This document shows, piece after piece, positions 24,806 to 34,937 of a stretch of 64,000 nucleotides of DNA. The stretch comes from Vibrio splendidus (lineage in GTDB: Bacteria; Pseudomonadota; Gammaproteobacteria; Enterobacterales; Vibrionaceae), in contig NZ_MCUN01000009.1 in NCBI RefSeq assembly GCF_002873455.1, positions 1-64,000 of the forward strand, given 5' to 3'. Position 1 is the first letter of the stretch, and every line of letters begins with the position of its first letter. A model generated the notes under the pieces. It was given only the letters and a program-made list of their open reading frames with translations. It was not told the DNA's origin and did no database searches. Both the position numbers and the translations under genes were made by a program.

Positions 24806-26638
24806 CTAGTTTTGATACATGGCGAAGCTAAAGGGTGCCAATGTTAACGTCTCTTCTAACTTGCAAGCAGTTTCGTTATAAATATCAAGGACACTATGGT
24901 TCGATAATAAATCAGGAAGAGTGATGTGAACCGTATCATTACTGTTGTTCATAATCACAGTAACACTCTCGCCTTTTAATACTTTTTGGTAAATAAGACA
25001 TTGTTTCTCATCGTCACTCATTAACCAATTAATGTTATGAGCACGCAGAGCAGGGTGCTGTTTACGTAATTTTATGATTTGCATAATATGTTGTTTCATG
25101 TCCATATCATGTTTGCTCTCATCCCAAATCATGCATTTACGATTTAATGGGTCGGCTCCCCCATCTAAGCCAATTTCACTACCATAATAAATACACGGTG
25201 TACCACTGTGGGTAAATTGGAATAAATAGGCCAGTTTCACTTTCTCTTTATTGCCATCACAACGATGAAGAATACGGGACGTATCATGGCTATCTAACAA
25301 TGAAAATGCCGCTTCATTAACCGCAATCGGGTAGCTTGCATTGACATCATTTACCGCATATTTGAATTGGTTCGCATTGAGGTTTCCGTTAGCAAAAAAT
25401 CCTATCATTGCATCGGATAATGGGTAATTCATTACGGCATCAAATTGATCGCCTGTAAGCCAATTCATCGAGTCATGCCATGCTTCACCTAAGATATAGA
25501 TCTCGGGTTTTATCGCTTTTAACTCATCTCGGAAGCGCCTCCAGAAGCGCTGGTCTACTTCATTTGCTACGTCTAAGCGCCACGCATCAATATCAAAGTT
25601 ACGCACCCAGTATCGACCGACTTCAAGTAAATATTCCATTACTTCTGGGTTTTCGGTATTTAACTTAGGCATGTTTTGCGCAAAGGCAAAGGCGCGATAG
25701 TTGAGGTATTCTTTGCTGTGTTGATCTTTTTTAGACTCATCTACAAGTGGAAACTGTTCAACATAGAACCAATCAATGTATTTGGAGTCTTTGCCGTTTT
25801 TAATGACATCTTGCCACTGAATAGAATCGGCACCAATATGATTGAATACGGCATCTAACATGACTTTCATGCCACGCTTGTGGGCTTCTGCTATTAGGGT
25901 TCTTACTGTGTCGTCATCACCAAAAGCAGGGTCAACTTTTAGATAATCAACGGTGTCGTATTTGTGATTCGTTTTACCTTGAGTAATTGGTGTGAAATAT
26001 AAGCCTGTAATACCGAGATCTTGTAGGTAGTCAAGATGGTCAATTACTCCTTGTAAATCACCACCAAAGAAGCTTTTAGTTTTCGGGTCTTCAGAACCCC
26101 AAGATAGTACATTTTTAGGTGAGATTGAGGGATCACCATTGGCAAAGCGCTCAGGAAATATTTGATACCAAACTGTATCTTTTACCCAATGTGGAGGGCT
26201 AAATACATCGATAGGGTTCATGTATGGGAAGCAGTAGAAATTGAGTAATTGGCTTAATACTGGGTCAGTATTATCGGTGATAGTGAAAATTTGTTTTTCA
26301 GTAACGAGCAGTTTTTCTTTCTCTTTACTTTCTAGAATAAAAGCATAACGAGCACGGAAAAATTGGGGTTTCGCTGCGCAGAACCAATAATCAAACAATT
26401 CTGTTTCACATTCTTTTTCCATGGTAAGGTTTTCGCCGCCACTCCAACCCATTGCATCTTCTGCATTTAGATTGCCGCCACCGCCACCGGATGTCCAATC
26501 GTATGGATCACCAATTCTTAATGTGGCGTTATCGACTTCGCCTTTTGCTGTACGAATGCGTAAATGAAGTGTTTCCTTATCATAAGTATAAGAATAACTA
26601 GAGTGAGATCTATGATAGATCGCTGCTTTTGTAATCAT
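24806..26638 (-). CDS. GH13 alpha-glucosidase / neopullulanase-like enzyme
   Basis: A 610-residue cytoplasmic glycoside hydrolase of family 13, subfamily 20 type (cyclomaltodextrinase, maltogenic amylase, MalZ). An N-terminal beta domain (1-125) precedes the barrel. The four conserved regions are present: DAVFNHIG (I), WRLDVANEV with the nucleophile Asp (II), ILGEAWH with the acid Glu (III) and LLDSHDTSR (IV). It should cut imported maltodextrins or cyclodextrins to glucose and maltose. No signal peptide is seen. It follows the debranching-enzyme gene on the same strand. Confidence 0.92.
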   Translation of the reverse strand: MITKAAIYHRSHSSYSYTYDKETLHLRIRTAKGEVDNATLRIGDPYDWTSGGGGGNLNAEDAMGWSGGENLTMEKECETELFDYWFCAAKPQFFRARYAFILESKEKEKLLVTEKQIFTITDNTDPVLSQLLNFYCFPYMNPIDVFSPPHWVKDTVWYQIFPERFANGDPSISPKNVLSWGSEDPKTKSFFGGDLQGVIDHLDYLQDLGITGLYFTPITQGKTNHKYDTVDYLKVDPAFGDDDTVRTLIAEAHKRGMKVMLDAVFNHIGADSIQWQDVIKNGKDSKYIDWFYVEQFPLVDESKKDQHSKEYLNYRAFAFAQNMPKLNTENPEVMEYLLEVGRYWVRNFDIDAWRLDVANEVDQRFWRRFRDELKAIKPEIYILGEAWHDSMNWLTGDQFDAVMNYPLSDAMIGFFANGNLNANQFKYAVNDVNASYPIAVNEAAFSLLDSHDTSRILHRCDGNKEKVKLAYLFQFTHSGTPCIYYGSEIGLDGGADPLNRKCMIWDESKHDMDMKQHIMQIIKLRKQHPALRAHNINWLMSDDEKQCLIYQKVLKGESVTVIMNNSNDTVHITLPDLLSNHSVLDIYNETACKLEETLTLAPFSFAMYQN

Positions 26639-26660
26639 GATTAATACCGTTTAATGAAAA

Positions 26661-26703
26661 ACCAATCTAAATAAGCGCTGAGTGACTATTTATCTAGATT
26701 GGT
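26661..26703 (-). promoter_or_regulatory. Intercistronic hairpin
   Basis: The arms ACCAATCTA and TAGATTGGT, extended by AATA/TATT, form an imperfect stem between the debranching enzyme and GH13 genes. It may set relative expression of the two genes. Confidence 0.45.
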
Positions 26704-26728
26704 AGAAATGTGTGATAGGTAATAAATA

Positions 26729-28702
26729 TTACTTTTGAATCGTTTCTTCGTAATGTTTTACGACACGTAGCACTTCACTGACGCTCCACGCTTGGGCGAA
26801 ACAACCACGAGACTGACTTGGCGCGTAACCATCATAGATTTCAGCTAATTGACCAATACAGCCTTCATAAAGACCATCTTGGTTGTGCTCAATAAATTGC
26901 TCAACAATACGAAGTAAGTCTTTATCTTGTGGGAATTGACGTAATATGCCTATTAGGAACTGTCCAATCATAAAGCCCCAAACCGTACCTTGGTGGTACG
27001 CCATATCACGATCAAAGTGAGAGCCTGTACACACCACTTTAAACTCCGGGTCATTCATCGCAAGCGAGCGTAAACCTAGTGGTGAATACAATTCTTTATA
27101 AATAGTAAGAATGACCGAACGTGCTCTTTCTTGGCTTAAAATAGGGAAGGGTAAACCAACCGCATAGGCCTGGTTTGGACGAATTTGTTGATTGATCTCA
27201 CCCTCTTTAATCCAGTCATTTAAGTAGCCTGCATCATTGTAAAACTCATTGTTAAAGGTAGTTTTTACTTGTTCTACCAGTGCAGGCAACTCTGGCATTG
27301 GTTTGTTCAGTTTTTGATTAAAGAAATCCAAAATAGATAGTGCATTAAACCAAAGGGCGTTAATTTCTACTGCACAACCGTGTCTTGGTGTTGGTACGAT
27401 ATCCTCGTAACGAATGTCCATCCAAGTCAGCTGATCAAAACCGCTGCCGCCGCTGATCAAACCGTTATCAAGCATCTTAATCTCAAAGTCAGTACCGTTA
27501 CGATAATGCTGATAAATGTTAGTCATGCATTGATACGCTTCATCACGGATAAACTCTAGATCGCCGCTCGCTTGGTAATATTCATATAAGCTAACAATGA
27601 ACAATAGCGAAGCATCGATGGTGTTATACATTGGCTCAACCCCAGCTTCAGGGAAAAGATTAGGAAGTACACCACGGCGTTCGTAACGGATAAAAGTACG
27701 GAAGATCTGTCTTGCGTCTTCAAATTGATTGGTCGATAAATTACAACCCCATAATGCAATCATGGTGTCACGGCCCCAATCGGCAAAGAACGGGTAGCCC
27801 GCAATGATTGATTTAGATTCTGTTGAGTCACGATCTACCACAAACTGCTCACTGGCACGGACCAATTGTTTTCCAAATAAACTCTTTAGATTAGCGTGCT
27901 TGATGTACTCTTGTTGGCGCTTAATTTCTGCGTCAATCATTTCGTCGGCAGTCTGCGCTTCTAGAGAAACTGCGCGATCTTCTTCTGCTTCAAATACTAT
28001 CGAGAATTGTTCGTGCGTTTCAGTGCCTACAAAGGCAATGGTATGAAGTGCTACTTGAGCATCTGTTGCAGGACGACCATCGCGAGCATCATAAGAAAAG
28101 TACAGCCCCGACTCATAGCGAGGGGTATCTAATGCTGAATCAGCACCATTGTGACGATAAATAAGTGCTTGACCGTTACTGCTGATTTTGCCTTCTTGAT
28201 GCGTAAATTCTTGTTGTCTTGATAGGTTCTGCCCTTTTGCACAGAAGTGATATTTTGGTGTTACATTCAACGTAAATGCTTGTTTCAATGGATTGAATAT
28301 TTGATATTTAATCGCAAGACGGTTTACCCCTTGAGCCATCACAATGGTTTTGGTGATTTCAATACCACGGATACGATAAGTAAATTCTGGAAGATGAGTT
28401 TGAGTAAAATTATCAAACAGCAATGTTGAGTCTATTGTGTCATACGGATTTACATTGGCTTGTGAAGATAGTGGGTGAGCTTCGCCACTCGGCAACGTAA
28501 TACGGTCATCCAGATGACGTATAAAATTAAAGCGATTGTTTGGTGCAACAAGGCTTGCCATAAACAACGCATGGTCATTTCGACTGCAAGAGCCTGCAAG
28601 GGTAAGAGAAGAATAACCGCCTAATCCATTTGTTAGTAGGTAGTTCGATTCTTCAAAGCGATCCATATCGCGAAAATTTGCTTTAGAAAGAGAGATTTTC
28701 AT
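26729..28702 (-). CDS. Amylo-alpha-1,6-glucosidase family debranching enzyme
   Basis: A 657-residue enzyme. The start at 28702 (AAGG five bases upstream) is preferred over an ATG eight codons earlier. An N-terminal beta domain begins with YLLTNGLGGYSSLT, the usual opening of glycogen debranching enzymes. An (alpha/alpha)6 domain carries FADWGRDTMIALWG, the active-site segment of GH133-type amylo-alpha-1,6-glucosidases, and GTVWGFMIGQ later. It should remove alpha-1,6 branches from imported dextrins. It sits between the transporter genes and the GH13 gene. Confidence 0.88.
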   Translation of the reverse strand: MKISLSKANFRDMDRFEESNYLLTNGLGGYSSLTLAGSCSRNDHALFMASLVAPNNRFNFIRHLDDRITLPSGEAHPLSSQANVNPYDTIDSTLLFDNFTQTHLPEFTYRIRGIEITKTIVMAQGVNRLAIKYQIFNPLKQAFTLNVTPKYHFCAKGQNLSRQQEFTHQEGKISSNGQALIYRHNGADSALDTPRYESGLYFSYDARDGRPATDAQVALHTIAFVGTETHEQFSIVFEAEEDRAVSLEAQTADEMIDAEIKRQQEYIKHANLKSLFGKQLVRASEQFVVDRDSTESKSIIAGYPFFADWGRDTMIALWGCNLSTNQFEDARQIFRTFIRYERRGVLPNLFPEAGVEPMYNTIDASLLFIVSLYEYYQASGDLEFIRDEAYQCMTNIYQHYRNGTDFEIKMLDNGLISGGSGFDQLTWMDIRYEDIVPTPRHGCAVEINALWFNALSILDFFNQKLNKPMPELPALVEQVKTTFNNEFYNDAGYLNDWIKEGEINQQIRPNQAYAVGLPFPILSQERARSVILTIYKELYSPLGLRSLAMNDPEFKVVCTGSHFDRDMAYHQGTVWGFMIGQFLIGILRQFPQDKDLLRIVEQFIEHNQDGLYEGCIGQLAEIYDGYAPSQSRGCFAQAWSVSEVLRVVKHYEETIQK

Positions 28703-28786
28703 GTGAACCTTACAATTAAATATCAAATGTTATCCCGTGTTTATTTTATTCACGCATAGGTGATAGGTTAACGAGGGAGTTTATAG

Positions 28787-29410
28787 TTAGCTTTTAATTC
28801 CGTTATAAACGAGTAACAGTTTTTGCACTTCACCTTGGGTGTGCGCGAGATCTTGGCTCTCTTCGTATCCCCAAAGTGATGTAATTTGGACGTCATTTTG
28901 GGTCGGTGTTACTTTGAATGCCGCAATGCGTTCTTGCTCATTATCAGAAATAAAAAACAGATAAGGCTGAGGCTGTGTAAGCAGTGCGTTGTATTGAGAA
29001 GGCGTGGTATATACGGCATTCACTGCTTTTACGTTTTGAGTGCCATAAAAGCGCTGGGCTTCAGCTAATACAGGTAATGCCATTTCTTGCAGTTGTTTGT
29101 AACTGCTTTCTACATGGAATGAACCACAATCACTTGGGATCTGATCACGCAGTGCTTTATATTGGGCATTAATGACTTCTAATGGCAGGGTTAAATAGTC
29201 ATTTTCAAACTGTTGTGCTGAGGCAAATAGCTCATCATTATTAACGCATTGCTTAAAATTTTGTTGTTGCTCTGTAAATGTTGAGTAGTCAAACGATGGC
29301 TTAGGAAGACTGCTGTATGCAATAATAAAGCCGGTAATGAAAATAACGACAGCGACAGTAATATGAAGCATATAGTCGTGAATGCGTTGAAGTTGGCCGT
29401 GAAAATTCAA
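28787..29410 (-). CDS. Membrane-anchored protein of the maltodextrin operon
   Basis: I place the start at TTG 29410 because AAAGGAG lies seven bases upstream; an ATG at 29455 has no such site. The product (207 residues) has one N-terminal membrane helix (HITVAVVIFITGFIIAYSSL) and a periplasmic domain of about 170 residues with two cysteines (FKQCVNN, PSDCGSF) that may form a disulfide. I do not recognise the family. Its place between the transporter ATPase and debranching enzyme genes suggests a role in dextrin uptake. Confidence 0.65.
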   Translation of the reverse strand: MNFHGQLQRIHDYMLHITVAVVIFITGFIIAYSSLPKPSFDYSTFTEQQQNFKQCVNNDELFASAQQFENDYLTLPLEVINAQYKALRDQIPSDCGSFHVESSYKQLQEMALPVLAEAQRFYGTQNVKAVNAVYTTPSQYNALLTQPQPYLFFISDNEQERIAAFKVTPTQNDVQITSLWGYEESQDLAHTQGEVQKLLLVYNGIKS

Positions 29411-29501
29411 AATATGGCTCCTTTCTTTACGGTGTAAATATGCTCTATAAGGCATGGCTTATTGCCCTCAATGAGGTGAGGGCAATAAAGGTGGCTGTGT
29501 T

Positions 29502-30638
29502 CTATTTCTTAAATTCAGCGGATTTGATTGAGTACTTGATGGACCCTTCCGTCTCCGTATCAAAGAAATGCAGCTTGGTGTTATCGATAACTAAGGTGAT
29601 TTTCTCATCGATATCAACGTCTGGTTCGCCGGTGCCCAATGTGCCTACAAACATGTTCATTGGTGCAGCATTAAAGAATACGTTAATCGCATCGCCTAAG
29701 TATTCGCTGTTAAGTGCGGTGACTTCAAAACAACAATCAGGGAACGCATCGCGGTATTTTTTGCCAGAACGAATGGCACTAGAGCGTGCGCCTAACGTAA
29801 CTAATTTTCCGTTGTAGCCTGCGTCGTTTAAGATCTGTTGGTCACTTTTATTCAAGGTAATCGTGAAAGAAGGACACATAAACTGACCACCTTCGTACAT
29901 TCCTTCAATAAGGTTCATTGATGGCATGCCCATGAAAGTCGCTACAAAACAGTTTTTAGGGTTAGTAAATAGCTCTTTTGGATAACCAATTTGCTGAACT
30001 TCACCCATCGACATTAATACGATGCGATCCGCCATGGTCATTGCTTCAACTTGGTCATGGGTTACGTAAATGGTGATTGCGCCCTTAGCTCTGTGCATGC
30101 GAGAGATTTCAGTACGTGTTGTAGTACGTAATTTCGCATCCAAGTTACTTAATGGTTCATCCATTAGGTACAATTTAGGCGTACGAACCATGGCACGGCC
30201 TAAAGCCACACGTTGACGCTGCCCACCTGACAACTCCTTTGGCTTACGCTCTAGGTATTCTTTTAAAAATAAGTCGTCAGAAATATTATCAACTGAGTTT
30301 TTGATCTCATCACTTGGGTAATTACGTAATTTTAAGCCGTAACCAATGTTGTCACGTACCGACATGTGTGGGTACAGCGCGTAGCTTTGGAATACCATCG
30401 CAATATCACGATCTTTTGAGCTTACGTCATTTACCACTTCACCATCGATGATGAATTCGCCATCAGTAATGTCTTCTAAGCCTGCAATCATGCGTAGTGT
30501 GGTGGATTTCCCACAACCCGATGGACCAACAAGAACAATGAATTCACCTTCTTCAATATCGAGATTGAAATCACGTACCGAACACGTATCAGAATTAGGG
30601 TATTTTTTATTGATGTTTCTTAATGAAATTTTGCTCAT
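29502..30638 (-). CDS. ABC transporter ATPase, MalK/UgpC type
   Basis: A 378-residue sugar-transport ATPase. It has Walker [10 protein letters not shown] (residues 38-46), Q-loop VFQSYALYPH, signature LSGGQRQR, Walker B LYLMDEPLSNLD and the H-loop VTHDQVEA. A C-terminal OB-fold regulatory domain follows (about 240-378). It powers uptake through the two permeases encoded upstream. Its start overlaps the permease stop by one base, so the operon is tightly coupled. Substrate (maltodextrin) is inferred from the adjacent hydrolases. Confidence 0.93.
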   Translation of the reverse strand: MSKISLRNINKKYPNSDTCSVRDFNLDIEEGEFIVLVGPSGCGKSTTLRMIAGLEDITDGEFIIDGEVVNDVSSKDRDIAMVFQSYALYPHMSVRDNIGYGLKLRNYPSDEIKNSVDNISDDLFLKEYLERKPKELSGGQRQRVALGRAMVRTPKLYLMDEPLSNLDAKLRTTTRTEISRMHRAKGAITIYVTHDQVEAMTMADRIVLMSMGEVQQIGYPKELFTNPKNCFVATFMGMPSMNLIEGMYEGGQFMCPSFTITLNKSDQQILNDAGYNGKLVTLGARSSAIRSGKKYRDAFPDCCFEVTALNSEYLGDAINVFFNAAPMNMFVGTLGTGEPDVDIDEKITLVIDNTKLHFFDTETEGSIKYSIKSAEFKK

Positions 30639-31552
30639 TAGCCTTTTACTCCACCAGACGTTAAACCGCCCACGATATAATCTTGAAATTTATAGAAAAC
30701 GATAACAGGCGGAATTGCTGCTAAGACCGCGCCTGCTGCGAATACGTTGTAGCTCGATTCTTTAATGTTATTGATAAGACCCATAAGGCCTACTGCCAGT
30801 GTTTTCGCTTCTGAATCCATACTTGCAATCAGGAATTTAGGCATGATGATGTCGCCAATTGGACCTAAGAAACAGAAGATAGCGATAACCATGATCATCG
30901 GCTTAACTAATGGCAGCAGTATTTCTTTGAAGATCTGCATTTGAGTTGCACCATCAATTTTTGCAGATTCATCTAACGCACGAGGAATCGAATCGTAATA
31001 GCCTTTCATTAAAATCGTATTCATTGTGATACCACCTGTGGTGTAGATGAGGATCATAAAGATATACGTATAAAGCGTGGCATTGGCAGAGCTGTAAATA
31101 CCAATAGAGTTCGCAATCGCATACAAAGCAATTAAGCCACTGCCTGATGGTATGATTTGAATAACTAATAATGACACCAATGCGCTCTTACGAGATTGGT
31201 AGCGATACCGAGAGTAAACAAATCCCGAAATTGTCACGATAAACGTAGAGAGGATCATGGTGATTATCGATACTAAGAAGGTATTTCGGTACCAACTTAA
31301 ATAAGGCGTATCATTAAAAAGTTGGACAAAATTCTTTGTTAAACTGAAATTTTCAGGGAAGAACGACGTAGAGTACAATGAGTTACTCACGTTAAACGCA
31401 CTCATTAATGTGACCAAAATTGGATAAAGAATGATGACTGACATCGAAATTAAAAAAGCATAACAAAAAAACACACCAATGTTTTTTGTAACAACATGAC
31501 GGTTTAAGCGTTTTGCTTTCATTTGGCGTTCCAAAGGAATTGCTTTGTCCAT
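30638..31552 (-). CDS. ABC sugar permease, MalG type
   Basis: A 304-residue inner-membrane permease with six helices. The first follows a basic N-terminus (about 25-50). The EAA loop near residues 190-215 reads ALDESAKIDGATQMQIFKEILLPL, which docks to the ATPase. It ends ATP-transporter style with VGGLTSGGVKG, as MalG does. It starts on the stop of the upstream permease gene. It forms the channel with the MalF-type subunit. Confidence 0.93.
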   Translation of the reverse strand: MDKAIPLERQMKAKRLNRHVVTKNIGVFFCYAFLISMSVIILYPILVTLMSAFNVSNSLYSTSFFPENFSLTKNFVQLFNDTPYLSWYRNTFLVSIITMILSTFIVTISGFVYSRYRYQSRKSALVSLLVIQIIPSGSGLIALYAIANSIGIYSSANATLYTYIFMILIYTTGGITMNTILMKGYYDSIPRALDESAKIDGATQMQIFKEILLPLVKPMIMVIAIFCFLGPIGDIIMPKFLIASMDSEAKTLAVGLMGLINNIKESSYNVFAAGAVLAAIPPVIVFYKFQDYIVGGLTSGGVKG

Positions 31553-32850
31553 TACATAACCTCCTCATTTTTGAAGGCACCAGCTTTTAACCATGAATAC
31601 AAGACCACGGCACCGACAATGGTGCTAGTAATTAATGTATATACTGCTGCTTCGTTGTATTTCGCATCCATCATTAAACGAAAGCCTAGAGATGAAATGG
31701 TATCGAGCGGTTTGTAAATTGAACCTACCGTTTGAACCGTTGCTTCGCCCAACATATATACGATGGTGACGTTATTAAAGTTGAAGGTAAATTGGGTAAT
31801 AAATACTGGAGCAACACTTATCAATATTAGGGGTAAAGTGATGTCGAAGAAGTTTGTCCATGCGTTACCACCGTCAATCGCACTGGCTTCATATAAATCA
31901 TCAGGGATGGTTTGTAATACACCTGTCACCAAGATAAATACGTAAGGGAAGCCTAACCATGCTTGAATTAATATGATTGTGATTTTGGCGTAATCTGCAT
32001 TTAGGAAGAAGCCAATTGCTGTGCTTACGTCGTATTCGTTGCCTGTGAAAAATGGAATAACCATGGTATTCATGCCACCAACTTTTGAGAAGAACAGTTG
32101 GAAAACAAGAATGGTCAAAAAAGCAGGAACTGCCCAAGGCAAAATGTAGACAGTACGGAAGAATTTCTTCCCTCTGATATGCTTATTGTTTGCGACCACC
32201 GCCAGAGCGGTACCAAGAACGATGGTGAGTGCAGAGGCGCAGAAAGTCCATGTCAGAGTCCAAGATAAGGTTTCCTGGAATGCTGCAGCTGTTCGTTCGT
32301 TCGTGAACAAACGCTCAAAGTTGGTAAAGCCTTTCCATTCAATTAGAAATGCAGGTGGTAACACTGGGCGTTTAAAGTTAGTGAAGGCAACGACAATAGA
32401 AACAATCGCTGGTAATAAAGCAAAAACAAACAATAGTATAAATTTAGGTGCCGTAATTAGGTTGGGTACAATTTCGTGTGATAATCCGCGTATTTTTTCA
32501 GTAAAGGTAATCGCAAAGCCAGATTCATCTATTTGTCGTTTTACATCTTTTGCATCGCGAGCAAAGGCGTAATGCAATATAAAAAAGACTAAGATCATCA
32601 TTGCACCAACGGTTGAACCCACCATGATAAGAAAAGAGTCATCCACAAAGCGCTCTGCACCAATAGTGATTTTTCCATTAGGTTGTTCGACGGCTAAAAG
32701 ACGGAAATTAGGAAGAGTGAATTGTATAAAAACCAATATCTCTAAAGCTAATATAGAGAACCCAAATAAAGCCTCTCGCATTCGACGTAGTGCAAGGTGT
32801 CCGCTACCTGGGATCAGCATAGAGAACCAGAATACAAACTGTTGACTCAT
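31552..32850 (-). CDS. ABC sugar permease, MalF type
   Basis: A 432-residue permease with about eight membrane helices. Two N-terminal helices (GHLALRRMREALFGFSILALEI and following) and a small periplasmic loop precede the transporter core. The EAA loop reads LYEASAIDGGNAWTNFFDITLPL (about residues 315-340). The extra N-terminal helices are typical of MalF compared with simpler sugar permeases. It partners the MalG-type protein. It begins about 110 bases after the binding-protein gene. Confidence 0.92.
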   Translation of the reverse strand: MSQQFVFWFSMLIPGSGHLALRRMREALFGFSILALEILVFIQFTLPNFRLLAVEQPNGKITIGAERFVDDSFLIMVGSTVGAMMILVFFILHYAFARDAKDVKRQIDESGFAITFTEKIRGLSHEIVPNLITAPKFILLFVFALLPAIVSIVVAFTNFKRPVLPPAFLIEWKGFTNFERLFTNERTAAAFQETLSWTLTWTFCASALTIVLGTALAVVANNKHIRGKKFFRTVYILPWAVPAFLTILVFQLFFSKVGGMNTMVIPFFTGNEYDVSTAIGFFLNADYAKITIILIQAWLGFPYVFILVTGVLQTIPDDLYEASAIDGGNAWTNFFDITLPLILISVAPVFITQFTFNFNNVTIVYMLGEATVQTVGSIYKPLDTISSLGFRLMMDAKYNEAAVYTLITSTIVGAVVLYSWLKAGAFKNEEVM

Positions 32851-32961
32851 GTAAATAACCTACTTATTTTTTACTGTTGTGTAGATATGTCATGCCTTTG
32901 TATTACACGATGCCGAATGTACTCGACATCGTGTAGTTTATTTGAAAACTAAATTAGCCGA

Positions 32962-34095
32962 TTACATGTCTTCAATATCAATTTCAATCGTATCAACGGC
33001 AGCGTCTAATACGGCTTTGACATCTTGACCTTGTGCGATTTGAGCAAGGCCTGTTTTCATTGGTCCCCATACCTTCATGAACTCTGGGATGCTTGGCATA
33101 GGTTGGCCGATGTTTGTCGCATCAAAGATAGCTTTGTGTAGAGAGCCTTCTTTGTAGTTAACAGATAGGCTAGGTGAGACTTCACGAGTGTCTGAATACC
33201 ATTTATTAGCATTCTCAGGTGTTGCTAAGAACTTGATGAAAGCACGCGCGCCTTCTTTGTTGCCACTGTAGCCGTTAACGGTCATCCCTTTTGTGCCAGT
33301 TAGCGCTTTGTATGGATGGCTGCCATCCCAGCTTGGGATAGGTGCTGCACCAACATTAATACCTGCTTTTTCGATATCGGCAATTGCCCATGGGCCGTTG
33401 ATAATCGCTTTTACTTTTCCTTCCATGAAGTATTTCATCATGATGTCATAAGCAACGGTATCATCTTGCATCAATGTCCAGTGACTTACGCCGCTGCTAT
33501 ATAAACTATGAGCGGCTAAACCCGCCTTGATTGAATCTGGTGTATTTAAACCAATGTCTTGTGGGTTGTTGTCTTTGAATATATAGCCGCCATTAGACAT
33601 AAATAGGCCGCCAGTGAAGTAGAAATCAGTAAACTTCGCAGCCCATTCTGAAGGTGGAATTTCTTTAAGTGTTTTTGGCGCTTCTTTTATCATGTCTTTG
33701 TTGTATAGAAACAATGTTGTATCTGTAGACATTGGAAGCATGTAGGTTTGACCGTTATAGGTTGATGCGTTGGTAGCGGCATCTGTGTAGCCATTAACGG
33801 TAAAGTTGGTTGGTGCAATTAAGTGTTGGTCAGCTAATTCACCAATACGGTCATTTGGGATCATGAAAATATCAGCAATGTTGCCTTTTTGAGTTGGTAG
33901 AGCGGCTAGCAAATCAAACATGCTTGTTGCTGCTACTTCAACCTTAAAGTCTTTACCTTTATTGAACTGCTCTGCAAGTTCGGTGAAGTAAGGGACATAG
34001 CTTTTTTCAACGCCAATAACGATGTTTTCTGCAGCCATTGCAGCGTTACTTAGTAATAGGGCAGCTGAAACGGCAAGCGATAATTTCTTAATCAT
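32962..34095 (-). CDS. Periplasmic maltodextrin-type binding protein (MalE-like)
   Basis: A 377-residue solute-binding protein with a clear signal peptide (MIKKLSLAVSAALLLSNAAMA, cut after AMA). The mature part has the bilobed family features: EQFNKGKDFKVEVAAT, DIFMIPNDRIGELADQ, INGPWAIADIEKAG and a C-terminal WGPMKTGLAQI segment like the MalE C-lobe. AGGAGC lies before the ATG. It should deliver maltodextrins to the permeases. It is the first gene of the operon, which runs to the GH13 gene at 24806. Confidence 0.93.
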   Translation of the reverse strand: MIKKLSLAVSAALLLSNAAMAAENIVIGVEKSYVPYFTELAEQFNKGKDFKVEVAATSMFDLLAALPTQKGNIADIFMIPNDRIGELADQHLIAPTNFTVNGYTDAATNASTYNGQTYMLPMSTDTTLFLYNKDMIKEAPKTLKEIPPSEWAAKFTDFYFTGGLFMSNGGYIFKDNNPQDIGLNTPDSIKAGLAAHSLYSSGVSHWTLMQDDTVAYDIMMKYFMEGKVKAIINGPWAIADIEKAGINVGAAPIPSWDGSHPYKALTGTKGMTVNGYSGNKEGARAFIKFLATPENANKWYSDTREVSPSLSVNYKEGSLHKAIFDATNIGQPMPSIPEFMKVWGPMKTGLAQIAQGQDVKAVLDAAVDTIEIDIEDM

Positions 34096-34937
34096 TTTAT
34101 TGCTCCTGAATAGGGGGAGAGGTTTAAATCGATAAAATCACGTTGGGTATATTAATTTAATCATATCAACAGCTTATGTTTATTATTAAGCGGTCTCTCT
34201 AGAGTGCTTCCTGCGATACATGTCTGTCTGTTTATAAGACTAACGTCATTGAAATCATCATAAGTCTTTGGCAGCAGGCGGTGAAATGCTATTTATATTT
34301 GGTGGCCATAGATAAAATGCATATCACATAGATAAATGTTATCTAACGCAATGATATCCAAACTATTCATGGTCTTTGACAAGTTAAAAATGTGAAGACA
34401 ATAACAGTCTGTAGGACGAGAAAAAAAGAGAAAAAGGAGAAGGTATTGAATGGTGTACTTGCATGAAAAAAGGGTGGCTATTACCTTTAACTTAGTATGG
34501 TTTTTGTGAGGCTATCTTTTGTTTTAACGACTTCGATTAACACCGACGTATCTATTCGCTTCAACTTTGTTCTTGAAGGTTTTTGTATTCTTGATCAACT
34601 TTTCAGTGAGTAGTGATTTTATACCATGAAATTTTACTTCGTTTGAACAAATGCCAAACTCTTTTCTCATCCAATCAATGGAAGAGCCAAAATCAAATTT
34701 GCCTTATGCCATAGAGTTGCTCGCTTTTCTATTTGGCACGAGTCATATTTGGGTTACAAATCCATGAAGTATGCTCGCGTCCTTTTATGGCCGCTAAGAT
34801 AACAACAAGAACATTGAGGTGAAAATTGCCAGTAGAACCTAATTCTGTGATTCCTTCTGAACTCAATCGAGCGATATAACTGAGCTGAATACAAGTGTTA
34901 ACACTGTAAGGTTACCAACAAAACCTACCATGGCCAG
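34096..34937. other. Intergenic region upstream of the transport operon
   Basis: About 840 bases without a convincing gene. The part next to the binding-protein gene should hold the operon promoter; I see no clear MalT or CRP site. Between about 34,530 and 34,740 the minus strand reads like a decayed small ORF (a FDFGSSIDWMRKEFG-type segment, then an in-frame run of about 40 codons), of unknown family. Confidence 0.4.
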
